NCBI GenBank assembly: GCA_910584605.1
Contig: CAJUAW010000079.1
Coordinates: 1-13,024 of the forward strand
Direction: 5' to 3'
DNA: 13,024 bases
From: an uncultured Oscillospiraceae bacterium
GTDB taxonomy: Bacteria > Bacillota_A > Clostridia > Oscillospirales > Oscillospiraceae
The position numbers were made by a program, and so were the translations under genes. Numbering within the stretch: position 1 is the stretch's first letter; each line of letters opens with the position of its first letter. The notes beneath the pieces are model-generated. The model was not told the origin of the DNA, did no database searches, and saw only the letters and a program-made list of their open reading frames with translations. Positions 6,350 to 13,001 of the stretch are shown piece after piece.

Positions 6350-6994
6350 TTATACTGTGTCTGCCGCTCGTTTCAGTCCCTCCAAATCGCCGGATTGGAT
6401 GGCGTCGATGGTCCTGGCGATCTTCTCCTTGGGCCAGTCCCACCAGCGCAGCTCCAGGAGCTGGGCGATGTCCGGGTTGGAGAACCGCTGGCGGATGGGC
6501 TTGGCGGGTACGCCGCCCACGATGGCATAGGGCGGAACGTCTCTGGTGACCACCGCCCGGGCGGCGACGATGGCCCCGTCTCCAATGGTGACGCCGGACA
6601 GGATCACTGCCTCGTAACCGATCCACACGTCATTGCCGATGATGATATCGCCCCGGTTATCCCAGGCCTCGGGGATGCGCTCCACGTCCAGGCCCCACTC
6701 CTCAAAAAGGACAGGAAAGATGTAGGTGGACAGGGAACGCTGGGTGTGATTGGCGCTGTTGAAGAGAAATTTCGCTCCGCAGGCGATGGAGCAGAATTTT
6801 CCGATGACCAGCCGCTCCTGGTTGATGGGGTAGTGGTAGAGCACGTTGTTCCGCTGAAAATCCCGGGGGTCGTTGACGAAGTCGTCATAGATGGTGTAGT
6901 CCCCCACAGTGATGGAGGGATCGGTCACTACGTTTTGCAGGTAGACGGTGCTGTGCCCCTGGGAACGGGGGTATAGCTTCCATTGCGGGATCAT
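6350..6994 (-). CDS. CatB/Vat-type xenobiotic O-acetyltransferase
   Basis: A 214-residue left-handed beta-helix enzyme that transfers acetyl from acetyl-CoA to a hydroxyl. Visible features: hexapeptide-repeat turns before and after a loop (VIGKFCSIACGAKFLF, residues 63-78; IIIGNDVWIGYEAVILSGVTIGDGAIVAA), His83 in NSANHTQRS at the position of the catalytic His of the Vat and CatB families, and the C-terminal VGGVPAKPIRQRFS. Length matches the family (about 205-220). ATG 6992-6994 has AGGAGG on the minus strand at 7007-7002 with 7-nt spacing. It lies 77 nt downstream of the carboxypeptidase gene on the same strand and may be co-transcribed. Family members inactivate chloramphenicol or streptogramin A, but many chromosomal ones have unknown substrates; resistance is possible, not shown. 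Confidence 0.88.
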   Translation of the reverse strand: MIPQWKLYPRSQGHSTVYLQNVVTDPSITVGDYTIYDDFVNDPRDFQRNNVLYHYPINQERLVIGKFCSIACGAKFLFNSANHTQRSLSTYIFPVLFEEWGLDVERIPEAWDNRGDIIIGNDVWIGYEAVILSGVTIGDGAIVAARAVVTRDVPPYAIVGGVPAKPIRQRFSNPDIAQLLELRWWDWPKEKIARTIDAIQSGDLEGLKRAADTV

Positions 6995-7015
6995 TTCAAA
7001 ACCTCCTGAACTGTT

Positions 7016-7057
7016 TTAGTTGTCCATGATCCCGCTGAGGACAATGCATCGCTTCAC
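7016..7057 (-). other. Possible leader peptide upstream of the acetyltransferase
   Basis: In the 77-nt gap between the carboxypeptidase and the acetyltransferase gene, GTG at 7057-7055 opens a 13-codon frame, MKRCIVLSGIMDN, ending at TAA 7018-7016. An AGGGGTGG ribosome-like site (7070-7063, minus strand) precedes it. It could be a translational leader controlling the acetyltransferase, but short frames of this size also occur by chance. Confidence 0.25.
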
Positions 7058-7071
7058 GCATACCACCCCTT

Positions 7072-8439
7072 TCACATCCGGGTGCCCTTGTAGTTGCCCC
7101 GCCGGGCGGCGGCTCCGGCTTTGGGACGCTTCTTCCGGCGGAAGACGGTGAGCTTGAGCACCACGATGGCGGCCAGGAACAGCACCACCGCCAGGATGAT
7201 GCGCACTCCCTCGTTCTGGAAGAACTGGAAGAACTGCTGCTTCTTATACAGCAGCTCCGACCGCTCCACCGAGGTGATGGCCACCAGGTCCAGAGTGCCG
7301 TACACCTCGTCTCCGTAGTACAGCGTCATGATGCCCATGACCTGTCCGGCCTCTACCGGGGCCTCCACCTCGTCAGTGAAGAGCTTGATGTCCGTCTCAA
7401 TGTCGTCCACGTCCATGGACTTGGGCAGGGTGCGGGTGATGGAGCCCTGGGCCTTCACGTTCACCTCGTCGGCCTGGCGGGACATGGTGACGGCCACCTT
7501 GGCCACCGGCTCGCTGTCCTTGGTGATGGTTACCCGATGGAAGTTGTTGAAGCCGTACTCCAGCAGCCGTTTGCTCTCCCGGAACTGGCCCTGGCGCAGC
7601 TCGGTGTCGCCGGGGACCTCCATGGGCCCGGAGCCCAGCACCACGGAGATGAGCAGCTCGTCCCCGTCCTCGGCGGCGGCCGCCAGACAGCGGCCCGCCT
7701 CATCCGTGTTGCCCGTCTTGCCGCCGATGCACTTGTCGTAGACGTAACCGGCATAGTACATGTTGGAGATCAGCGCGTTGGTGTTGTAGAAGAAGCGCTC
7801 CCCGGACAGGTCGGTGGCGGGCACGGTGTGCTGGGCGGTCTTGATGATGGTGCGGAAGGTGTCGTAGTCCAGGCAGGCCCGCATGATGAGAGCCAGGTCG
7901 TAGGCGGTGGAGTAGTGATTTTCGTTGTGGATGCCCACCGGATTGGTGAAGCGGGTGCCCTGACAGCCCAGCTCGGAGGCTTTCCGGTTCATGTGGTCCA
8001 CAAAGTTCTCAATGGACCCGTCCACCGCCACGGCCAGGATGTTGCAGGCGTCGGCATAGGAGGGCAGAAGGGTCATGTACAGCAGCTCCTCCACGGTGAG
8101 CACCTCGCCCAGCTTGATGCTGCCGTTGACGTAGGAGTAGGTCACATCCTGCATACGGGTTTCCCCGGCGGTGACGGGGGTGCTCAGGGACAGCTGGCCG
8201 TACTCGACGGCCTCCAGCACCAACAGGGCGGTCATGATCTTGGTGATGCTGGCGGGGTAGGACTTTTCGTAGGCTTTCATATCATAGAGGACCTCGCCGT
8301 GGTTGGCGTCCAGCAGGACGGCGTGGGTACAGAACAGGTCCAGGTCCTCCTGATCAGGAACAGAGGAGGCGGAGGCGGGGGTCAGCGACAGCGCCAGAGT
8401 GAACAAAAGGAGCAGGGAAAGAATTCGATATTTTTTCAT
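7072..8439 (-). CDS. D-alanyl-D-alanine carboxypeptidase (S11 family, DacF/PBP5 type)
   Basis: A 455-residue exported penicillin-binding protein that trims the terminal D-Ala of peptidoglycan stem peptides. An N-terminal signal peptide (about residues 1-26, hydrophobic run LSLLLLFTLALSLTPASA) is followed by the S11 catalytic domain: S-I-T-K (Ser64 to Lys67) and K-T-G (241-243, in GGKTGNTDEAG). The second motif, normally S-x-N, reads S127-Y-A129-D-A, so the usual Asn is absent. A PBP5 C-terminal beta domain (about 290-390) precedes a C-terminal transmembrane anchor (about 412-433) and a basic tail, giving a bitopic protein. ATG 8437-8439 follows GGAGAAT-like spacing on the minus strand. Minus-strand promoters lie at 8565-8593 and 8493-8521. 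The family is certain; the subgroup name less so. Confidence 0.92.
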   Translation of the reverse strand: MKKYRILSLLLLFTLALSLTPASASSVPDQEDLDLFCTHAVLLDANHGEVLYDMKAYEKSYPASITKIMTALLVLEAVEYGQLSLSTPVTAGETRMQDVTYSYVNGSIKLGEVLTVEELLYMTLLPSYADACNILAVAVDGSIENFVDHMNRKASELGCQGTRFTNPVGIHNENHYSTAYDLALIMRACLDYDTFRTIIKTAQHTVPATDLSGERFFYNTNALISNMYYAGYVYDKCIGGKTGNTDEAGRCLAAAAEDGDELLISVVLGSGPMEVPGDTELRQGQFRESKRLLEYGFNNFHRVTITKDSEPVAKVAVTMSRQADEVNVKAQGSITRTLPKSMDVDDIETDIKLFTDEVEAPVEAGQVMGIMTLYYGDEVYGTLDLVAITSVERSELLYKKQQFFQFFQNEGVRIILAVVLFLAAIVVLKLTVFRRKKRPKAGAAARRGNYKGTRM

Positions 8440-8458
8440 AGGAAATTCTCCATATGTA

Positions 8459-8467
8459 TGCTATAAT
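8459..8467 (+). promoter_or_regulatory. Extended -10 toward comEA-like operon
   Basis: TGCTATAAT on the plus strand is an extended -10 element with a perfect TATAAT at 8462-8467. No clear -35 lies 16-18 nt upstream, which an extended -10 can tolerate. It would give a comEA leader of about 130 nt that begins just outside the divergent carboxypeptidase start codon. Confidence 0.45.
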
Positions 8468-8492
8468 ACAACCGGAAATTCGGTCCGTGACC

Positions 8493-8521
8493 AGTGTAGC
8501 GCAAAGACGGAAAAAAGGCAA
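8493..8521 (-). promoter_or_regulatory. Second candidate promoter for the carboxypeptidase gene
   Basis: On the minus strand TTGCCT (8521-8516), a 17-nt spacer and TACACT (8498-8493) form a moderate promoter, closer to the carboxypeptidase gene than the stronger one at 8565-8593. Confidence 0.4.
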
Positions 8522-8536
8522 TTAAGATCTTCTTAA
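8522..8536. repeat. Short inverted repeat in the divergent control region
   Basis: TTAAGA and TCTTAA flank a 3-nt centre between the opposing promoters. It could be a regulator site, but the AT-rich setting makes a chance dyad likely. Confidence 0.3.
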
Positions 8537-8564
8537 AAAATCCGTCCTGGATCACATACGTTCC

Positions 8565-8593
8565 ATTATAGCAAAGAGCGGTCTAATCTGCAA
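8565..8593 (-). promoter_or_regulatory. Main promoter for the carboxypeptidase gene
   Basis: On the minus strand TTGCAG (8593-8588), a 17-nt spacer and a perfect TATAAT (8570-8565) make a strong promoter. The start near 8558 leaves a leader of about 120 nt before ATG 8439. It overlaps the immediate upstream region of the plus-strand gene at 8607. Confidence 0.7.
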
Positions 8594-8606
8594 GGGGGAG
8601 AAACGC

Positions 8607-9008
8607 ATGGAAGGCAAATCCAGATTTGCGGCGGCGGTGCTGGGCCTGTTCACCGTCTTTGTTTTGGTCTGCGGCACCTGGTTCCTGGCCCGGACCAGCT
8701 CGCCGGAGCCCTATCAGGTGAACACCGTCCAGCGCCCGGCGGAGGAGGACGTCTCCGCTCCAGAGGAGGCGGAGGAGGACAGCCGTCCGGACAGCCTGCT
8801 TCCCGGGGAGACCATCAACGTGAACACGGCGGATGCCTATGACCTTCAGCGCCTGCCCGGCATCGGGGAGAAGCGGGCTCAGGACATCATCGCCTGGCGG
8901 GAGGAGCACGGTCCGTTCCAGACGCTGGAGGAGCTGACCGAGGTGTCCGGCATTGGACCGGTGATTTTGGAGAATCTGCGGGCTTACGCGGCCGTGGGAA
9001 ATGAGTGA
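8607..9008 (+). CDS. ComEA-like helix-hairpin-helix DNA-binding protein
   Basis: A 133-residue protein with one N-terminal membrane segment (about residues 8-27), a Glu/Pro/Ser-rich linker (about 30-66) and a ComEA-type tandem helix-hairpin-helix domain: INVNTADAYDLQRLPGIGEKRAQDII (70-95) and FQTLEELTEVSGIGPVILENL (104-124). Such proteins bind double-stranded DNA without sequence preference at the cell surface during transformation uptake. The SLBB domain found in longer ComEA proteins is missing, and no comEC or comEB gene follows. ATG 8607 has a GGGGGAG site 8 nt upstream. It is the first gene of a tight run, 9 nt before a response regulator, so it may be co-expressed with the envelope-signalling genes. 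Domain identity is strong; a competence role is inferred. Confidence 0.85.
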   Translation: MEGKSRFAAAVLGLFTVFVLVCGTWFLARTSSPEPYQVNTVQRPAEEDVSAPEEAEEDSRPDSLLPGETINVNTADAYDLQRLPGIGEKRAQDIIAWREEHGPFQTLEELTEVSGIGPVILENLRAYAAVGNE

Positions 9009-9017
9009 GGTGCCAAC

Positions 9018-9704
9018 ATGGCAAAGATATTAGTAGTAGACGACGAGCAGGTGCTGGTAAAGGGCATCAAGTTCAACCTGGAGCACGAGGGCTATCAGGT
9101 GGAGGTGGGTTATGACGGCGAGCAGGCGGTGGAGCTGGCCCGGGAGGGGGGCTTTGACCTGATCCTGTTGGACCTGATGATGCCCAAGATCGACGGCCTC
9201 CAGGCCTGCATGCGCATCCGGGAGTTCTCCAACGTCCCGGTCATCATGCTGACCGCCAAGGGGGAGGACACCGATAAGATCATGGGCTTTGAGTGCGGCG
9301 CGGACGACTACATCACCAAGCCCTTCAACCTGCTGGAGCTGAAGGCCCGGGTGCGGGCGCTGCTGCGCCGGTCGGGGGCGGCGGAACACATGCGCAGCGA
9401 CGGCGTGCTGGCGGCGGGACACATCCGGCTGGACCCCAGCGGCCGGGCGGCTTGGCGGGACGGCGTCCCGGTGGAGCTCACCGCCAAGGAGTTCGACCTG
9501 ATGGAGCTGCTTTTGCGCAATCCGGGCCGGGTGTACAGCCGGGAGAACCTGCTCAATGTGGTGTGGGGCTATGAGTATATCGGGGATTACCGCACGGTGG
9601 ACGTCCACGTTCGCCGCCTGCGGGAGAAGCTGGAGCTGGACCCCGCCAACCCGGAGTATATCCGCACCAAGTGGGGCGTGGGCTACTATCTGGCGAAGGT
9701 GTAA
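9018..9704 (+). CDS. OmpR/PhoB-family response regulator
   Basis: A 228-residue two-component transcription factor. The receiver domain (about 1-120) has the acidic pair Asp8-Asp9, phosphoacceptor Asp52 in LLDLMMPKIDG, Thr79 in VIMLTAKG and Lys101 in YITKPF. The C-terminal winged helix (about 130-228) has FDLMELLLRNPGRVYSRENLL and DYRTVDVHVRRLREKLE, ending in the RTKWGVGYYLAKV wing. GAGGTG at 9007-9012 overlaps the preceding stop and precedes ATG 9018. The partner kinase follows directly. Overall resemblance is to PhoB, WalR (YycF) and MtrA regulators, which often control envelope or phosphate genes; the particular regulon cannot be told from sequence. Confidence 0.94.
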   Translation: MAKILVVDDEQVLVKGIKFNLEHEGYQVEVGYDGEQAVELAREGGFDLILLDLMMPKIDGLQACMRIREFSNVPVIMLTAKGEDTDKIMGFECGADDYITKPFNLLELKARVRALLRRSGAAEHMRSDGVLAAGHIRLDPSGRAAWRDGVPVELTAKEFDLMELLLRNPGRVYSRENLLNVVWGYEYIGDYRTVDVHVRRLREKLELDPANPEYIRTKWGVGYYLAKV

Positions 9705-9748
9705 AAGGCTCCTTTGCCCAAGGGGCCTTTGAGAGGAGGTGCCACCCC

Positions 9749-11224
9749 ACGAACAACAAGAACAAGATCCCCTTTTTCTCCTCGCTCCAGGTGAAGTACG
9801 CCCTGAGCTATCTGGTCATCTTCGCCGTGGTACTGGTGCTGCTGAACACCTACCCGGTGCTGGCCTCTCAGGACCTGCTCTTCGCCTCCAAGCGGGATTC
9901 CCTGAAAAGTCAGGCGGCGGTGATGGCCTCGGCGCTGATGGAGCTGGAGTCTCTGTCCTCCGAGCAGGTGGCCAGGGTGATGAACATGCTGGACAGCATG
10001 GGCCTGAAGCGCATTTTGGTCACCGACCCGGCGGGGCTGATCCTCTATGACAGCACCCGCCAGCCGGAGGAGGAGCCGTCCCCCGGGGAGGAGGCCGGAC
10101 CGGAGTACCGCTACGCCCTGTATCAGGAGGTGGTGTCCGCCCTGCGGGGGAACGACGTGACCTATTCCCGGTACACGGACCGGGCCTTTGTTTCCACCGC
10201 GGCCATGCCCATCGTCTACCGCGGCATGGTGATCGGGTCCATCTATATCCTGGAGGTGGACCGGGTGCAGGGCGCCCTGCTGTACAGCTTGCAGCAAAAC
10301 CTGCGCACCATCTCCCTGGTGATCGCTCTGGTCACCCTGGTGATGTCGACCTTCTTTTCCAAAATGCTCACCGCCCGCATTGCGGCTTTGCTGGGCGCCA
10401 TCCGCGTCGTGGGGGAGGGGGAGTATGGCCACCGCCTCCAGCCCGTGGGGCGGGATGAGATGGCCCAGCTGGCCGAGGAGTTCAACAACCTGACCGACCG
10501 CCTCCAAACCACCGAGGAGGTCCGCCGCCGCTTTGTCTCCGACGCCAGCCACGAGCTGAAGACGCCGCTGGCCTCCATCCGCCTGCTGGCCGACTCCATT
10601 TTGCAGACCGGCGAGATGGACCCGGAGATGGTGCGGGACTTTGTGGGGGACATCGGCTCCGAGGCGGAGCGGCTCACCCGCATCACCGAGCATCTGCTGG
10701 CCCTCACCCGGCTGGACAGCCTGCCGGTGGGGGAGGAGCGCGTGGTGGATGCGGCCCAGGTGACCGAGCGGACCATCGCGCTGCTCCAGCCGGTGGCCGA
10801 GTCCGCCGGGGTGAGCGTGGAGAAGACGCTGAAGACGGGCTGCACCATTCTGTGCACCGGGGACGACCTGTCCCAGATCTGCTTCAATCTGGTGGAAAAC
10901 GCCATCAAATACAACTACCGGGGGGGAAAGGTTTTCGTCTCCGTGTACCGGGATGGGGACCAGGTGCTGCTGGAGGTGGGGGACACCGGCGTGGGTATCC
11001 CCGAGGAGGACCTGCCCAAGGTGTTCAACCGCTTCTACCGGGTGGACAAGGCCCGGTCCCGGGCGGCGGGGGGCACCGGACTGGGGCTGTCCATTGTCCG
11101 GGATACGGTGCGCCGCCACGGCGGCTGGGTCACCGCCCGGCCCCGGAGCCCGGAGGGGAGTCTCTTCACCGTAGGCTTCCCCTGGTGTGCCTCCGAGGGC
11201 AATGAAAGGGGGGAGGCGCAATGA
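9749..11224 (+). CDS. Sensor histidine kinase, probable ACG start
   Basis: Membrane sensor kinase partner of the preceding regulator, about 491 residues from the chosen start. Order: short cytoplasmic N-terminus, membrane segment about 18-39, extracellular sensor about 40-185, second membrane segment about 187-207, HAMP linker about 208-260 (GEGEYGHRLQPVGRDEMAQL), H-box with phospho-acceptor His268 in SDASHELKTPLASIR, N-box (Asn384 in NLVENAIKYN), and G-boxes DTGVGIPEEDLPKVFNRFYR and GGTGLGLSIV. The start is unusual: AGGAGGT at 9734-9740 is placed 8 nt before ACG 9749, with no ATG, GTG or TTG at that distance. The alternatives are GTG 9671, overlapping the regulator by 34 nt, and GTG 9791, too near the membrane segment and without a ribosome site. 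The gene ends in a 4-nt ATGA overlap with the next one. Confidence 0.93.
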   Translation, partial: TNNKNKIPFFSSLQVKYALSYLVIFAVVLVLLNTYPVLASQDLLFASKRDSLKSQAAVMASALMELESLSSEQVARVMNMLDSMGLKRILVTDPAGLILYDSTRQPEEEPSPGEEAGPEYRYALYQEVVSALRGNDVTYSRYTDRAFVSTAAMPIVYRGMVIGSIYILEVDRVQGALLYSLQQNLRTISLVIALVTLVMSTFFSKMLTARIAALLGAIRVVGEGEYGHRLQPVGRDEMAQLAEEFNNLTDRLQTTEEVRRRFVSDASHELKTPLASIRLLADSILQTGEMDPEMVRDFVGDIGSEAERLTRITEHLLALTRLDSLPVGEERVVDAAQVTERTIALLQPVAESAGVSVEKTLKTGCTILCTGDDLSQICFNLVENAIKYNYRGGKVFVSVYRDGDQVLLEVGDTGVGIPEEDLPKVFNRFYRVDKARSRAAGGTGLGLSIVRDTVRRHGGWVTARPRSPEGSLFTVGFPWCASEGNERGEAQ

Positions 11225-11721
11225 GGCGAAAACGGCGGCTGCTTCTGCTGGCGCTGCTGCTCCTCCTGACCGCCTGCTCGGTCGGGGAGCGGGAGCAAAC
11301 GGAGGGGCCTGTCCTCTGGTTCTGCACCGGCGCGGGGGAACACGGCCCCGCCCTGTCTGCTCAGCCCTACGAGGGGGAGCTGGTCCCCGAGCAGCTGCTG
11401 TCCGCTCTGCTGGCCGGTCCCGTCCAGGAGGGGCTCAGCTCTCCCTTTCCGCGGGGCGTCACGGTGCGCGGCTGCAGCTGGGACGGGGAGCGGCCCGGCG
11501 TCCTGGTGGTGGACCTGTCTGAGCAGTATGGCGCGCTGGCTGACGTATCCCTCAGCCTGGCGGACTACTCCATCGTACTGACCCTGTCCCAGGTGGAGGG
11601 GGTGGAGTCGGTGGAGATCCTGTCCTCGGGCCGTTCCATCAGCTACCGCAGCCACCAGACGCTGTCCGCCGGGGAGGCGGTGCTGTGGGACGAGCTGGCC
11701 GGGGAGAAGGAGGAGCCATGA
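11221..11721 (+). CDS. GerMN-domain lipoprotein
   Basis: A 166-residue exported lipoprotein. The basic start MRRKRR, a leucine-rich core and the lipobox LTAC (Cys19) predict cleavage and lipid attachment outside the membrane. Residues about 55-140 fit the GerMN (sporulation/spore-germination) fold: LVPEQLLSALLAGP, PGVLVVDLSEQY and SLADYSIVLTLSQVEGVESVEILSSG. GerMN domains occur in GerM and in actinobacterial LpqB. ATG 11221 overlaps the kinase stop as ATGA with a GGGGAGG site upstream, so translation is probably coupled to the kinase. This suggests it modulates or is read by the sensor, as LpqB does with MtrB. Domain call is good; role is inferred. Confidence 0.85.
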   Translation: MRRKRRLLLLALLLLLTACSVGEREQTEGPVLWFCTGAGEHGPALSAQPYEGELVPEQLLSALLAGPVQEGLSSPFPRGVTVRGCSWDGERPGVLVVDLSEQYGALADVSLSLADYSIVLTLSQVEGVESVEILSSGRSISYRSHQTLSAGEAVLWDELAGEKEEP

Positions 11722-11795
11722 AACACCTGTTTAAAAGCTCACAGCTGCGGAAAACACTTGACATTTTCCCTGGTTCCCGGTACTCTTATCTTTGA
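11718..11795 (+). CDS. Possible 25-residue peptide after the lipoprotein gene
   Basis: ATG 11718 overlaps the lipoprotein stop as ATGA, has GGAGGA just upstream, and opens MKHLFKSSQLRKTLDIFPGS followed by RYSYL and TGA. It runs through the -35 and -10 boxes of the metY promoter, so it may be only a chance frame or the stub of a lost gene. No similarity recognised. Confidence 0.2.
   Translation: MKHLFKSSQLRKTLDIFPGSRYSYL
11758..11786 (+). promoter_or_regulatory. metY promoter
   Basis: TTGACA (11758-11763), a 17-nt spacer and TACTCT (11781-11786) lie 33 nt before the metY start. The predicted leader is under 30 nt, too short for a SAM riboswitch or T-box, so control by those elements is ruled out for this promoter. 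Confidence 0.75.
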
Positions 11796-11819
11796 TTCTA
11801 ATGAAAGAAGGCGTTCCCA

Positions 11820-13001
11820 ATGAGCGATTACCGCATCAACACCAAATGCGTTCAGGGGGGCTACACCCCCGGCAACGGCGAGCCCCGGCAGATTCCCATT
11901 GTTCAATCCACTACCTTTAAATATGCCACCAGCGAGGACATGGGCAAGCTCTTTGACCTGGAGGCCAGCGGCTACTTCTACACCCGGCTGCAAAACCCCA
12001 CCAACGACATGGTAGCCGCAAAAATCTGCGACATGGAGGGCGGAACCGCCGCGATGCTCACCTCCTCCGGCCAGGCGGCCAACTTCTACGCTATCTTCAA
12101 CATCGCCAACTGCGGCGATCATGTGGTGGCCTCCTCCACCATCTACGGCGGCACCTACAACCTGTTCCACGTCACCATGCGGAAGATGGGCATCGACTTT
12201 ACCTTCGTCTCCCCCGACTGCACCGAGGAGGAGCTGAACGCCGCCTTCCAGCCCAACACCAAGGCCGTGTTTGGCGAAACCATCGCCAACCCCGCCCTCA
12301 CTGTGCTGGACATCGAAAAGTTCGCCAAGGCCGCCCACGCCCACGGCGTGCCCCTGGTCATCGACAACACCTTCGCAACCCCGGTGAACTGCCGGCCCTT
12401 CGAGTGGGGCTGTGACATCGTCACCCACTCCACCACCAAGTATATGGACGGCCATGGGGCCGGTGTAGGCGGCTGCATCGTGGACAGCGGCAGGTTCGAC
12501 TGGATGGCCCACAAGGAAAAATTCCCCGGCCTGTGTACCCCCGACGACAGCTACCACGGCATCACCTACGCCGAGAAATTCGGCCAGGGCGGGGCCTTCA
12601 TCACCAAGGCCACCGCTCAGCTCATGCGGGATTTCGGCTCCATCCAGTCCCCTCAGAACGCCTTTTTGCTGAATCTCGGGCTGGAGAGCCTCCATGTCCG
12701 GATGCCCCGCCACTGTGAGAACGGTCTGGCGGTGGCCAAATACCTGAAGGCCCATCCCAAGATCAGCTTCGTCACCTACCCCGGTCTGGAGGGGGACAAG
12801 TATTACGAGCTGGCCCAAAAGTATATGCCCAACGGCACCTGCGGCGTGGTGTCCTTCGGCTTCCAGGGCGGGCGGGCCGCTGCGGAGACCTTCATGAAGC
12901 ACCTGAAGCTGGCCGCCATCGAGACCCATGTGGCCGACGCACGCACCTGTATCCTGCACCCGGCCTCCGCTACCCACCGCCAGATGAACGACCAGGAGCT
13001 G
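11820..13001 (+). CDS. metY: O-acetylhomoserine sulfhydrylase (3' end missing)
   Basis: Makes homocysteine from O-acetylhomoserine and sulfide using pyridoxal phosphate, the direct sulfhydrylation route to methionine; it belongs to the Cys/Met-metabolism PLP family. The 394 genomic residues show the family order: QSTTFKYATSED, YFYTRLQNPTNDMVAAKI, ML-TSSGQAAN (cofactor phosphate region), VVASSTIYGGTYNLF, VIDNTFATP, and Lys207 in THSTTKYMDGHGAGVGG as the Schiff-base lysine. Near the break it reads ILHPASATHRQMNDQEL, about 35 residues before the usual end of a protein of about 428. ATG 11820 has AGAAGG at 11806-11811 with 8-nt spacing. Codons after 13001 come from adapter and must not be translated. 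The close relative cystathionine gamma-synthase is less likely given the long YHGITYAEKFGQGGAF insert. Confidence 0.92.

Noticed and set aside
7537..8466. Plus-strand 309-codon frame opposite the carboxypeptidase gene
   Set aside because: Shadow of a gene with clear S11 motifs on the minus strand.
9686..11221. Minus-strand 511-codon frame opposite the sensor kinase
   Set aside because: Same antisense effect; all kinase motifs are on the plus strand.
11722..11819. SAM riboswitch or T-box before metY
   Set aside because: The promoter lies 33 nt before the start codon, leaving too short a leader, and no aptamer-like helices are visible.
11739..12977. Minus-strand 412-codon frame opposite metY
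   Set aside because: Gly/Val-rich shadow of the PLP enzyme with no recognisable motif.
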